Assembly: GCA_041485125.1 (NCBI GenBank)
Contig: JBGPIT010000099.1
Span: 1-13,664, forward strand
Source: JBGPIT01 sp041485125
GTDB taxonomy: Bacteria > Desulfobacterota > Binatia > UTPRO1
DNA length: 13,664 nucleotides
Reading direction: 5' to 3'
The position numbers were made by a program, and so were the translations under genes. The notes under the pieces are model-generated. The model was not told where the DNA came from. It did no database searches and saw only the letters and a program-made list of their open reading frames with translations. Below, piece by piece: positions 5,449 to 13,313 of the stretch (the stretch's first letter is position 1; the number at the start of each line of letters is the position of its first letter).

Positions 5449-6891
5449 CTACGTGAGTGCCGGCCACCGGTCGTTCCACGGCCGCGCTTGCTCGTACGCG
5501 TACGCCGCCTGCAGGACCAGGTCGTCACGATGATGCGGGGCGACGATCTGCAGGCCGGCGGGCAGACCGGCGTCGGTGAAGCCGGCACGGACGGTCGCCG
5601 CCGGATGACCGGAGAAGTTGAAGGGGTACGTGAACGCGACGGCGCCGAGCTCGGACGGGATACGCTCGCCGTCGATCGTGCGCGGGAACGGGCCGGCGGC
5701 GGGGAAGGCCTCGGTCGGCAGGGTCGGACTCAGGAGGAGCGCGTAGCGCGCGAAGATCTCGGCGATCCGCTGCTGCAGGAGCGCGCGCTTGCGTTGTGCG
5801 TCGCCGACGAACGCTTGTGTGACGTCCTTGCCGCGCTCGAGGCCGTGGAGAAACGCCCTGCCCCACTCGTCGCGATGCCGGTCGAGGATCGGCGCCAGGT
5901 TCGCGTAGGTCTCGGCGCACGAGAGCATCGCCCACTCGATGCCGAGATCGGGCAGCGCGTCGTCGATGATCTCGACCTCGTGGCCCATGGCGCGAAAGGC
6001 CTCGACCGCGCGCTCGACCTCGCGCCACACGTCGCGTTGCACCACCGCGTAGCCGAGCGTCTTACTGACCCCGATGCGCAGGCGCGACGGCAGCTCGGAG
6101 AGACGCGCCGCGTACGAGTAACCCGGGTGCGGCAGCGCATCCGGATCGCTGGGATCCGCACCCACGACCGCGTCGAGGTACAGTGCGGCGTCGCGGACCG
6201 TGCGCGTGATCGGGCCGTAGCAGACCGTATCGATCCACGGCAGCATTGCCTTCGGCCCCATCGGGATGCGGCCGAACGAGGGCTTGATGCCGAACGCACC
6301 GACGTAGCAGGCCGGAATCCGGATCGAGCCGCCGCCGTCGGAGCCGGTCGCGAGCGGCACCATGCCGGCCGCGATCGCCGCACCCGATCCGCCGCTCGAT
6401 CCTCCCGGCGTGCGCTCCAGGTTCCACGGATTGCGCGTGACGCCGAAGATCAAGTTCTTGGTGAGGCCGGTGTAGCCGAACTCCGGCGTGTTGGTCTTGC
6501 CGACGACGATCGCACCGGCCGCCTTCAGTCGCGCGACTTGCACCGAGTCGCGGGCGGGACGGTAGTCCCGAAATGGGACTGACCCAAAAGTCGTCGGCAG
6601 GCCCGCGACGTCCTCGAGGTCTTTGACCCCGAGGGGAAGACCGGCGAGCGGTCCGACGGCCTCTCCGGCGGCGAGACGCCGTTCGAGGGTTTCGGCGTCG
6701 GCAAGCGCGCCCCGCTCGCGGAGCGCGACGAAGGCGTTCACGCTCGGATTTTTCGCCGCGATCACGTCGAGCGACGCTTGCACCAGGGCTACCGGCGAGA
6801 GCTCGCGTCGGCGCACTGCGTCGGCGAGCTCGTAGCCGGGACGGGTCAGAAGGTCAGCGGATGTGCTCACAAAACTCTTGTCGCGCGGCAC
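5449..6891 (-). CDS. amidase signature family hydrolase
   Basis: Ser-cisSer-Lys hydrolase that cleaves amide bonds; the substrate is not readable from sequence. With the GTG at 6891 as start (480 residues) the triad is intact: Lys90 in LPLGVKD, cis-Ser165 in TPGGSSGGSGAAIAAG (161-176), and nucleophile Ser189 in ATGSDGGGSIRIPA (181-194). The spacing of 75 and 24 residues equals that of characterised members such as fatty acid amide hydrolase. The C-terminal half carries LLLSPTLPTEAFP and GHPAATVRAG segments usual for the family. No gatB or gatC is nearby and the sequence reads as a free amidase, not GatA. A second GTG at 6870 (AAGAG just upstream) would give 473 residues and is nearly as likely. 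No signal peptide is seen, so it should be cytosolic. The dus-like gene follows 38 nt downstream. Confidence 0.92.
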   Translation of the reverse strand: MPRDKSFVSTSADLLTRPGYELADAVRRRELSPVALVQASLDVIAAKNPSVNAFVALRERGALADAETLERRLAAGEAVGPLAGLPLGVKDLEDVAGLPTTFGSVPFRDYRPARDSVQVARLKAAGAIVVGKTNTPEFGYTGLTKNLIFGVTRNPWNLERTPGGSSGGSGAAIAAGMVPLATGSDGGGSIRIPACYVGAFGIKPSFGRIPMGPKAMLPWIDTVCYGPITRTVRDAALYLDAVVGADPSDPDALPHPGYSYAARLSELPSRLRIGVSKTLGYAVVQRDVWREVERAVEAFRAMGHEVEIIDDALPDLGIEWAMLSCAETYANLAPILDRHRDEWGRAFLHGLERGKDVTQAFVGDAQRKRALLQQRIAEIFARYALLLSPTLPTEAFPAAGPFPRTIDGERIPSELGAVAFTYPFNFSGHPAATVRAGFTDAGLPAGLQIVAPHHRDDLVLQAAYAYEQARPWNDRWPALT

Positions 6892-6907
6892 CCGAGTGTC
6901 GCATAAT
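6878..6907 (+). promoter_or_regulatory. candidate promoter for a near-leaderless micro-ORF
   Basis: TTGTCG (6878-6883; 4 of 6) and CATAAT (6902-6907; 5 of 6) are separated by 18 nt on the plus strand. Initiation about 7 nt past the -10 would fall at 6914-6915, on the ATG of the small open frame that follows. It overlaps the start of the divergent amidase gene. The -10 is good; the -35 is average. Confidence 0.35.
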
Positions 6908-6914
6908 GCCGCGT

Positions 6915-6995
6915 ATGACAGATCCCATGTTCGTTGCCTTGGGGATGGCTGGCGGCGTCATGGTCGTGGCGATCGCGTTTCTTCTCGCCCGCTGA
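6915..6995 (+). CDS. possible 26-residue single-span membrane peptide
   Basis: A short open frame from ATG 6915 to TGA 6995 encodes 26 residues that read as one transmembrane helix: a short polar start MTDP, an uninterrupted hydrophobic stretch of about 19 residues (FVALGMAGGVMVV then AIAFLLA), and a final Arg. This is the layout of small bacterial membrane proteins such as CydX or KdpF, though I see no specific match. An in-frame ATG at 6906 would add three residues. There is no Shine-Dalgarno, but a candidate promoter would start transcription at or beside the ATG. It lies between divergent amidase and convergent citrate synthase, stopping 6 nt short of the latter's stop codon. Chance is possible for so short a frame. 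Confidence 0.35.
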   Translation: MTDPMFVALGMAGGVMVVAIAFLLAR

Positions 6996-7001
6996 CACGT
7001 C

Positions 7002-8294
<1,293 letters not shown>

Positions 8295-8302
8295 ATCCGG
8301 AG

Positions 8303-8308
8303 CCTCTC
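8303..8308 (-). promoter_or_regulatory. Shine-Dalgarno supporting the citrate synthase start at 8294
   Basis: GAGAGG on the minus strand, 8 nt before the ATG at 8294. It favours this start over the in-frame ATG at 8333, which has only a weaker ACGAGG at similar spacing. Confidence 0.5.
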
Positions 8309-8333
8309 GCCGCTCTGCGCGTAGCGTCGCCAT

Positions 8334-8629
8334 CAACGTTTGCCTCGTTCTATCAATCGTAACGCACGGCGCAATGTGCTCCGTCCCGTTCAAGAGGTCA
8401 TTGCCATGCGCGGGGCTGCAAGCGGGAGCCGCGTCGCCGCACGCAGACCGTACGGCGCTGCCGCGCCCTCGAATGGGTTCGCCAATCATTGCCAGCCGCA
8501 CCGTCAATGCCGGAGGCGGTCTGACGTGCGTCGCCACGCCCCCCGCTTCCAGCCCCGCGCCAGCGACGGCCTCGGAACACAACACCCGCGTCGCCCTCCA
8601 AGAGTTCCGTCGCGGCGCCGCGGACGCGA
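8334..8629. other. gene-free stretch upstream of citrate synthase
   Basis: Open frames exist here on both strands, including an upstream extension of the citrate synthase frame, but their products are arginine/alanine/proline-rich with no recognisable motif and no ribosome binding sites. I read it as noncoding. It probably holds the citrate synthase promoter, but I found no convincing -35/-10 pair. Confidence 0.5.
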
Positions 8630-8653
8630 CGGATCGCGCGAACGCGCGATCCG
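8630..8653. repeat. 24-bp near-perfect palindrome (hairpin)
   Basis: CGGATCGCGCG (8630-8640) and CGCGCGATCCG (8643-8653) are exact reverse complements around a central AA: 11-bp arms in a gene-free stretch. As RNA it would fold into a very stable hairpin. No long T-run follows on either strand, so a classic terminator is unlikely. It is 34 nt from the larger inverted repeat. Confidence 0.7.
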
Positions 8654-8687
8654 AGCGATGCGCCGCCCTCTTCTCGACCGCCCACCC

Positions 8688-8837
8688 AAGGCGCGCCGCC
8701 CGGACGGCGAGCCGTCGCCGCCGCGTTAGGGCCGCCTGATGTGGTGCGGACCGCGTTTCATGCTCGGTGTGCAATCGACTTAAGCAGTGGGCGGCCCTCC
8801 GCGGCGGCGACGGCTCGCCGTCCGGGCGGCGCGCCTT
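8688..8837. repeat. 150-bp inverted-repeat element with 38-bp perfect arms
   Basis: Positions 8688-8725 and 8800-8837 are exact reverse complements over 38 bp. After a small mismatch (3 nt against 2 nt) the match resumes for 8 bp (GGGCCGCC at 8729-8736, GGCGGCCC at 8790-8797). The centre, 8737-8789, is about 53 nt and less GC-rich. Each arm also contains its own small palindrome (GACGGC-GA-GCCGTC at 8703-8716, mirrored in the other arm). There is no open frame of note and no obvious target-site duplication. A MITE-like or REP-like non-autonomous element, or a long RNA hairpin, would look like this. It lies between the CBS-domain gene and citrate synthase. Confidence 0.85.
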
Positions 8838-8894
8838 TGCCGGGACGGTTCGCAATGAGGCGGAGCGCCGCGCATGCTGCGCCGGCCGCCGGGA

Positions 8895-9326
8895 TCAGGT
8901 CGGGACTTGGTAGAGGTACTCTTGGAGGTAGCGAATCTCTTCGGTCATGCGCGCCATGTCCACCCGCATCAGATCGCGGATCGACAGCATCGACACCATG
9001 CGATCCCCATCGACGATCGGAAGGTGCCGAATGTTCGCGCTGTCCATCTTGCGCATCGACGTCTCGTAGTCCTCGTCCGGCGTCGCGACGATCAGGTTGC
9101 GCGTCATCACGTCGCCGACGGCGGTGCGGAGAGGATCGAGGCCGCGATTCACGACCCGGCGGACGATGTCACGCTCCGAGAGCACGCCGACCAAGCGCTC
9201 GCCGTGGAGCACGGCGACGATGCCGACGTTGTTCGTCTCCATGGTGCTCGCCGCTTCAGCGACGGGCGCACTCTGCTGCATCGCGAAGATGAAGCCTTCC
9301 CGCATGATGTCTCTGAGTGCCTTCAT
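8895..9326 (-). CDS. two-CBS-domain protein
   Basis: The 143 residues form a stand-alone CBS pair (Bateman module), which typically binds adenine nucleotides or similar ligands and modulates a partner. First CBS: residues about 8-63, with VGIVAVLHGERLVGVLSERD (34-53). Second: about 71-122, with VGDVMTRNLIVATPD (70-84) and IRHLPIVDGDRMVSMLSIRD (99-118). A C-terminal helix follows (DMARMTEEIRYLQEYLYQ, 123-140) that may mediate oligomerisation. No enzymatic or membrane domain is attached. The start has GGAGGA 7 nt upstream. The gene is separated by 105 nt from the upstream oxidoreductase gene, and the 150-bp inverted repeat lies downstream. The ligand and partner are unknown. Confidence 0.93.
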   Translation of the reverse strand: MKALRDIMREGFIFAMQQSAPVAEAASTMETNNVGIVAVLHGERLVGVLSERDIVRRVVNRGLDPLRTAVGDVMTRNLIVATPDEDYETSMRKMDSANIRHLPIVDGDRMVSMLSIRDLMRVDMARMTEEIRYLQEYLYQVPT

Positions 9327-9431
9327 GGAGGGGTCCTCCGGGTCCCCTCATAGCGCAGAGGGATCGGGGAGGGGAACAAGAAAGTGCGCCGGACCGGATC
9401 GATGCGGGTCGCCTCCGACGCCCGGAAACGC

Positions 9432-9836
9432 TCACCCCATCGTGGTGACGCGTTCCGGACGGATGCGGTAGATGACGCGCGTCTCGCCCGCCGTTCGCAT
9501 GGGGTAGGTATCGAGCCCCATGTACTTCTTCGCGAGGCGGTCGATGTGCGCGTCGGCACCCTCTTCCGTGATCCCGTCGACCCGGCCGCGGATCTGAATG
9601 TAGCGGTACGGGTTTGACGGGTCGGTGATGGCGAGGGAGACGCGCTGATCGCGCCGCATGTTGCGGTCCTTGGCGCGGCCCTTGGCGCTGTTGATGCGGA
9701 TCATGTCGCCCTCGGTGTCGAACCAGATCGGCGTCACTTGCGGACTGCCGTCACGGAAGAGGGTGCCGAGATTGGCGAACACCTTCGCCTCATCGGAGAG
9801 CAGCGGGCGGAAAGCCTCGGGGATCGATGCGCTCAT
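9432..9836 (-). CDS. PPOX-class F420/FMN-dependent split-barrel oxidoreductase
   Basis: A 134-residue flavin/deazaflavin split-barrel protein of the pyridoxamine-phosphate-oxidase-like superfamily. The pattern LGTLFRDGSPQVTPIWFDTE (23-42), then RINSAKGRAKDRNMRRDQRV (47-66), ITDPSNPYRYIQIRGRV (70-86), and EEGADAHIDRLAKKYMG (91-107), is that of the class usually annotated as F420-dependent. Use of FMN instead cannot be excluded, and the substrate is unknown. Its ATG overlaps the stop of the nitronate monooxygenase-like gene (ATGA, 9833-9836), and its ribosome site AAGGAGG lies inside the end of that gene, so the two are translationally coupled and may act together. 'PPOX' here names the fold class, not protoporphyrinogen oxidase. 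If F420 is the cofactor, the host must make F420; no such genes are in this window. Confidence 0.9.
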   Translation of the reverse strand: MSASIPEAFRPLLSDEAKVFANLGTLFRDGSPQVTPIWFDTEGDMIRINSAKGRAKDRNMRRDQRVSLAITDPSNPYRYIQIRGRVDGITEEGADAHIDRLAKKYMGLDTYPMRTAGETRVIYRIRPERVTTMG

Positions 9837-10834
9837 GCGGACCTCCTTGTCGCTCCGGCACTACTATCGCCAGGCGTCCCGCGCGTCGGCAAGCCCGCGA
9901 GGACCGTCTCCGCCTGCCGCATGATGTCGGTGACGATCTCGCGACACGACTTGATCGCGTCGATGCCGCCGGCGCTCTGCCCGGCCGGCATGCAATCGCG
10001 TTCCGGGTCGAGACCCGTCTCCGGTCCGGCGAGGACGTGCCACACGCCGTCCTGGGTCGCGCGCGCGGCTTGCATCGGGAAGCGTTGCAGCTCGTCCTGC
10101 TTCCCCTCCCACTCGTCGGTGTAGCGGGTGCGGATCGCACGCATCGTCTTGCCGCTGTAGGCGCGCGTGATCACGGTGCCGGTCTCGTCGCTGTCGACGA
10201 TCTTGTCCTTGTACTTCGGGTGCGCGCGCGCTTCGGTCGAGGCGATGAAGCGCGTACCCATCCAAATGCCTTGCGCGCCGAGCGCGAGCGCGGCGACGAG
10301 CCCGCGGCCGTCGAAGATCCCACCCGCGGCGAGGACCGGCACCTTCACCGCGTCGACGATCATCGGCACGAGCGGCATGGTCGCGATCTGGCCGGTGTGC
10401 CCGCCCGCCTCCGTGCCCTGCGCGACGACGATGTCGCAGCCGGCCTCGACGGCACGGATCGCGTGGCTCACCTTGCCGCACATGTTGATCACGAGGACGC
10501 CGTAGCGGTGGCAGAGCTCGACGACCTGGGCCGGCACGCCGAGCCCGGCGACGAACGCCTTCGCGCCCGATTGGCAGATCGTCTCGACCAGCGGCACCAT
10601 GTCGCGCGGGCTCGCGGTGAGGAGATCGACGCCGAAAGGCTTCGCGGTAAGCGCCTTCACCTGATCGATCTCGCGCCGCATTTCGTCGTGCGGCATCGCG
10701 GCGGCGCCGAGGCAGCCGAAGGCGCCCGCCTCGGACACGGCGGCGGTCACCTGGAAATACGAGACGCCGCCCATGCCGGCGAGCAGGATCGGGTAGTCGA
10801 TGCCGAGCTGGTCGCAGATCGGTGTGCGAATCAT
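9833..10834 (-). CDS. nitronate monooxygenase-like FMN enzyme (2-nitropropane dioxygenase family)
   Basis: TIM-barrel FMN protein of 333 residues in the family of nitronate monooxygenases and FabK-type enoyl-ACP reductases. Visible: N-terminal YPILLAGMGGVSYFQVTAAV (14-33), the motif AQGTEAGGHTGQ (138-149) with the likely catalytic His146, the phosphate-binding VPVLAAGGIFDGRG (165-178), and GIWMGTRFIASTEA (189-202). Family members oxidise alkyl nitronates, but many are misannotated and this one's substrate is open; the organism could use it on nitroalkanes or another acyl or enone substrate. The start at 10834 precedes the first conserved strand directly. It lies 9 nt after the protoporphyrinogen oxidase gene, so it is probably transcribed with the heme genes, and it overlaps the next gene by 4 nt. 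The last 12 residues are low-complexity. Confidence 0.9.
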   Translation of the reverse strand: MIRTPICDQLGIDYPILLAGMGGVSYFQVTAAVSEAGAFGCLGAAAMPHDEMRREIDQVKALTAKPFGVDLLTASPRDMVPLVETICQSGAKAFVAGLGVPAQVVELCHRYGVLVINMCGKVSHAIRAVEAGCDIVVAQGTEAGGHTGQIATMPLVPMIVDAVKVPVLAAGGIFDGRGLVAALALGAQGIWMGTRFIASTEARAHPKYKDKIVDSDETGTVITRAYSGKTMRAIRTRYTDEWEGKQDELQRFPMQAARATQDGVWHVLAGPETGLDPERDCMPAGQSAGGIDAIKSCREIVTDIMRQAETVLAGLPTRGTPGDSSAGATRRSA

Positions 10835-10843
10835 GCAGCCGTC

Positions 10844-12355
10844 TTACAACCGGGGTCGAGCTGCCTCAAGGTCGGACTCGGCGCCGGCGGTACGCGCGGC
10901 GGGCCTCGAGGTGATCGCCTGCATCGCCGCCTCCGCGGCTTCCTCGCCGCTGTGGATGCAATCCGGAATGCCGACGCCCGAGTACGCATTGCCGGCGAGC
11001 GCGAGCCCCGGCAATGCCGTAACGCGCCGGCGCAACTCCTCGACGCGGGCGAGGTGACCGACGTGGTACTGCGGCATCGCGCGCGGGTGGCGATGGACGC
11101 GCGTGAGGCGCGGCGCGGCACCGATGCCAAGGAGATCGCCGAGCTCGCGCCGCGCGCTCGCGATCAGCGCCGCATCGGAGAGCGCGGTCATCTGCTCGGC
11201 GAGCGCGCCGCCCGAGAAGACGCGCAGCAGCACCGCGCCCGCGGGGGCGCGGCCGGGATACTTCACGCTCGAGACGGTGCAGGCGATGAGCTCACGGCGC
11301 TCGATCGCCGGCACGACGAAGCCGAAAGCGTCGAGCGGATGCGGCACGTCGGCGCGATCGTAGGCGAGGGTCACCGTCGCGGCGGACGCGTAGGAAATGG
11401 CGGCGAGCGACGCCGCGAGCTCGGCGTCGGCACGCGCCAGGACGGTCGCGGCGGCGTACGCCGGCGTCGCGACGACGACCGCGTCGCTCGCGATCGTCGC
11501 GCCGCCGTCGAGCTCGACGCGCCAGCGCCCCGTCCCGTCCGGCACCACCGCGTGCGCGCGCGTCCCGAGCCGGAGCGAGTCCCGCGGCAAGCGCGCCGCG
11601 AGCGCGTCGATCAAGGTCTGCATGCCCTCCTCGAAGCTCACGAACATGCTGAAGCGGGCGCCGCCCTCGCCTCGCGCCGCACCGGCGCGTTGCCGCCGGA
11701 GCGCGAGAATGAGGCTGCGATGCCGGCGTTCCATCTCGAGGAAACGCGGCATCGTCGCCGCGAGACTCAAGCGCGCCGGATCGGCGGTGTAGATGCCGCC
11801 GGCGAGCGGCTGCACCACGCGCTCGAGCACCTCGCGCCCGAGGCGCCGCTCGACGAAGGCCGCCAGGCTTTCCTCGGCGCCGTCGCGCCGCCGCGGCAGC
11901 ACGAGATCGGCCGCCATGCGAAGCTTGCCGCGCCAGCTGAAGAGCGGCGACATGACGATCGACCAGAGCAGTGTCGGCGCGAGCAGGAGAAAGCCCTCGG
12001 GCACCGCCTGCAGACGGCCACGATGAACGACGAGCGTCCGCCGCTCGCCCTCGCGCGTCCCGACCAGCCGGTCCTCGATGCCGAGCCGGCGACACAAGGC
12101 GATCGCCCAGGGCTTCTCGGTGAGGATCGAGTCGGCGCCCGTCTCGATGAGAAAGCCCTCGGCGTGCTCGGTCCCGATCGAGCCGCCGAGCCTGTCGCTC
12201 GCCTCCAGCAGCGTGAGCACCGGCGGCTCACCCGTCGCGGCGCCGAGCTCGACGATGCGGTGCGCGGCGGCGAGGCCGGCGATGCCGCCGCCGACCACGA
12301 CGATGCTGCGCCGTACGCCGCCCGCCACGCCGCTACCCGCGGCCGACTTGGGCAC
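10844..12355 (-). CDS. hemG: oxygen-dependent protoporphyrinogen/coproporphyrinogen oxidase (HemY type)
   Basis: FAD enzyme that removes six electrons from the porphyrinogen ring late in heme synthesis. The 503 residues start with a Rossmann fold, IVVVGGGIAGLAAAHRI (18-34), followed by LEASDRLGGSIGTE, the substrate-cavity region ETGADSILTEKPWAIALCRR, QPLAGGIYTADPARLSL, and the C-terminal FAD site LALAGNAYSGVGIPDCIHSG. This is the HemY-like flavoprotein (gene called hemG or hemY), not the short flavodoxin-type HemG of E. coli. The GTG at 12355 overlaps hemH by 23 nt; another in-frame GTG at 12328, 4 nt past the hemH stop, would remove nine unconserved residues and is equally plausible. A 9-nt gap leads to the next gene. 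Whether it acts on proto- or coproporphyrinogen is not decidable from sequence. Confidence 0.93.
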   Translation of the reverse strand: MPKSAAGSGVAGGVRRSIVVVGGGIAGLAAAHRIVELGAATGEPPVLTLLEASDRLGGSIGTEHAEGFLIETGADSILTEKPWAIALCRRLGIEDRLVGTREGERRTLVVHRGRLQAVPEGFLLLAPTLLWSIVMSPLFSWRGKLRMAADLVLPRRRDGAEESLAAFVERRLGREVLERVVQPLAGGIYTADPARLSLAATMPRFLEMERRHRSLILALRRQRAGAARGEGGARFSMFVSFEEGMQTLIDALAARLPRDSLRLGTRAHAVVPDGTGRWRVELDGGATIASDAVVVATPAYAAATVLARADAELAASLAAISYASAATVTLAYDRADVPHPLDAFGFVVPAIERRELIACTVSSVKYPGRAPAGAVLLRVFSGGALAEQMTALSDAALIASARRELGDLLGIGAAPRLTRVHRHPRAMPQYHVGHLARVEELRRRVTALPGLALAGNAYSGVGIPDCIHSGEEAAEAAMQAITSRPAARTAGAESDLEAARPRL

Positions 12356-13313
12356 GCACCACGTCGGCCAACATGCGGACGAAGGCGGGATGATCGTTGG
12401 CGGTCGCGGCGCGCGCTAGTCGCACGCCGGCGGCCACGGCCGTCGCGCGCGCCTCGACGTCGAGATCGTAGAGCACCTCGACATGGTCGCACACGAAGCC
12501 GATCGGAACGAGGACGATCGCGCGCGTGCCGGCCCGCGCGCAATCGCGGATCACGTCGTTCACGTCGGGCTCGAGCCAGGGATCGCGCGGGCTACCGCTC
12601 CGACTCTGATACGCGAGGATGAACTCCGTGCGCCCGAGCGCGGCGGCGACCAGCCGGCACGACGTCGTGAGCTCGGCGACGTACGGCGACGACTCCGCCA
12701 TCGCCGACGGGATGCTGTGCGCCGTGAAGACCAGCTGCGGCGGGGCGCCGTCACCCGCGGCGCCGTCGGAGGCGAGCGCGGCCAGGGCCTCTTCGGTCCG
12801 GCGCACCATCGCCTCGATGAAGAGCGGGTGGTCGAACCAGCGCCCCGCATACTCGACCGCCGGCGCGTCGGCGCCGAGCGCCTCGCGCGCGTCAGCGACC
12901 GCGCCGGTGTAGCGTTGCCAGCTCGCCTCGGTGCGGTGTGCGGCGAGAATCACGCCGACGGCGCGACGGATGCCGTCGTCGCACATGCGCCGCAACGTCT
13001 CGTCGATGAACGGCGACCAGTTGCGCATCCCGACGTAGACCGGCAGCGTCGCTCCGCTGCGTGCCAGCTCGGCGGCGAGGGCGTCGCGCTGGCGGAAGGT
13101 GAGCTCGTTCAACGGCGAGCGACCGCCCATGCGATCGTAGTGGTGCGCCACCTCCTCGAGCCGTGCCGGCGGAATCGGCCGGCCGCGCGTCACATTGGCG
13201 AGGAAGGGACGGATCTCGTCCGGAGCGGTCGGACCACCGAAGGCGACCAGCAGCACCGCGTCGAACGGCCGCGCGATGCCCGCTTCGGACCCAGGATTCG
13301 CCCCGGTCGTCAT
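12333..13313 (-). CDS. hemH: ferrochelatase
   Basis: Inserts Fe2+ into a porphyrin, the final (protoporphyrin) or penultimate (coproporphyrin) step of heme synthesis. The 326 residues contain AVLLVAFGGPTAPDEI (19-34), the mid-domain VYVGMRNWSPFIDETL (92-107), the catalytic segment LVFTAHSIP (194-202) with His199, FILAYQSRSGS (231-241) with PWLEPD (245-250), and VLVPIGFVCDHVEVLYDLD (267-285) with the conserved acidic Glu279. No [2Fe-2S] C-terminal extension or membrane segment is seen. The ATG at 13313 overlaps the hemE stop by 4 nt (ATGA), which fixes the start. The order hemE-hemH-hemG/Y matches the Bacillus hemEHY operon. The sequence alone does not tell proto- from coproporphyrin use. Confidence 0.95.
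   Translation of the reverse strand: MTTGANPGSEAGIARPFDAVLLVAFGGPTAPDEIRPFLANVTRGRPIPPARLEEVAHHYDRMGGRSPLNELTFRQRDALAAELARSGATLPVYVGMRNWSPFIDETLRRMCDDGIRRAVGVILAAHRTEASWQRYTGAVADAREALGADAPAVEYAGRWFDHPLFIEAMVRRTEEALAALASDGAAGDGAPPQLVFTAHSIPSAMAESSPYVAELTTSCRLVAAALGRTEFILAYQSRSGSPRDPWLEPDVNDVIRDCARAGTRAIVLVPIGFVCDHVEVLYDLDVEARATAVAAGVRLARAATANDHPAFVRMLADVVRAQVGRG

Noticed and set aside
4065..5588. Open frame of about 500 codons on the minus strand overlapping the dus gene in another frame.
   Set aside because: Its product is mostly Arg/Gly/Ala without motifs, while the overlapping frame gives an intact Dus enzyme with all signature residues.
5449..6891. Reading the amidase as GatA of the Asp/Glu-tRNA amidotransferase.
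   Set aside because: No gatB or gatC is adjacent and the overall sequence is that of free amidases; family membership alone does not justify the name.
8295..8855. N-terminal extension of the citrate synthase frame by up to 187 residues.
   Set aside because: The extension is arginine/alanine-rich, runs through both hairpin structures, and the family starts at about residue 1 of the 8294 start, which has a ribosome site.
9827..12622. Open frame of about 930 codons on the plus strand opposite the nitronate monooxygenase-like, hemG and hemH genes.
   Set aside because: It is antisense to three well-supported genes, rich in Arg/Ala/Gly/Asp with no domain, and such long open antisense frames are common in very GC-rich DNA.
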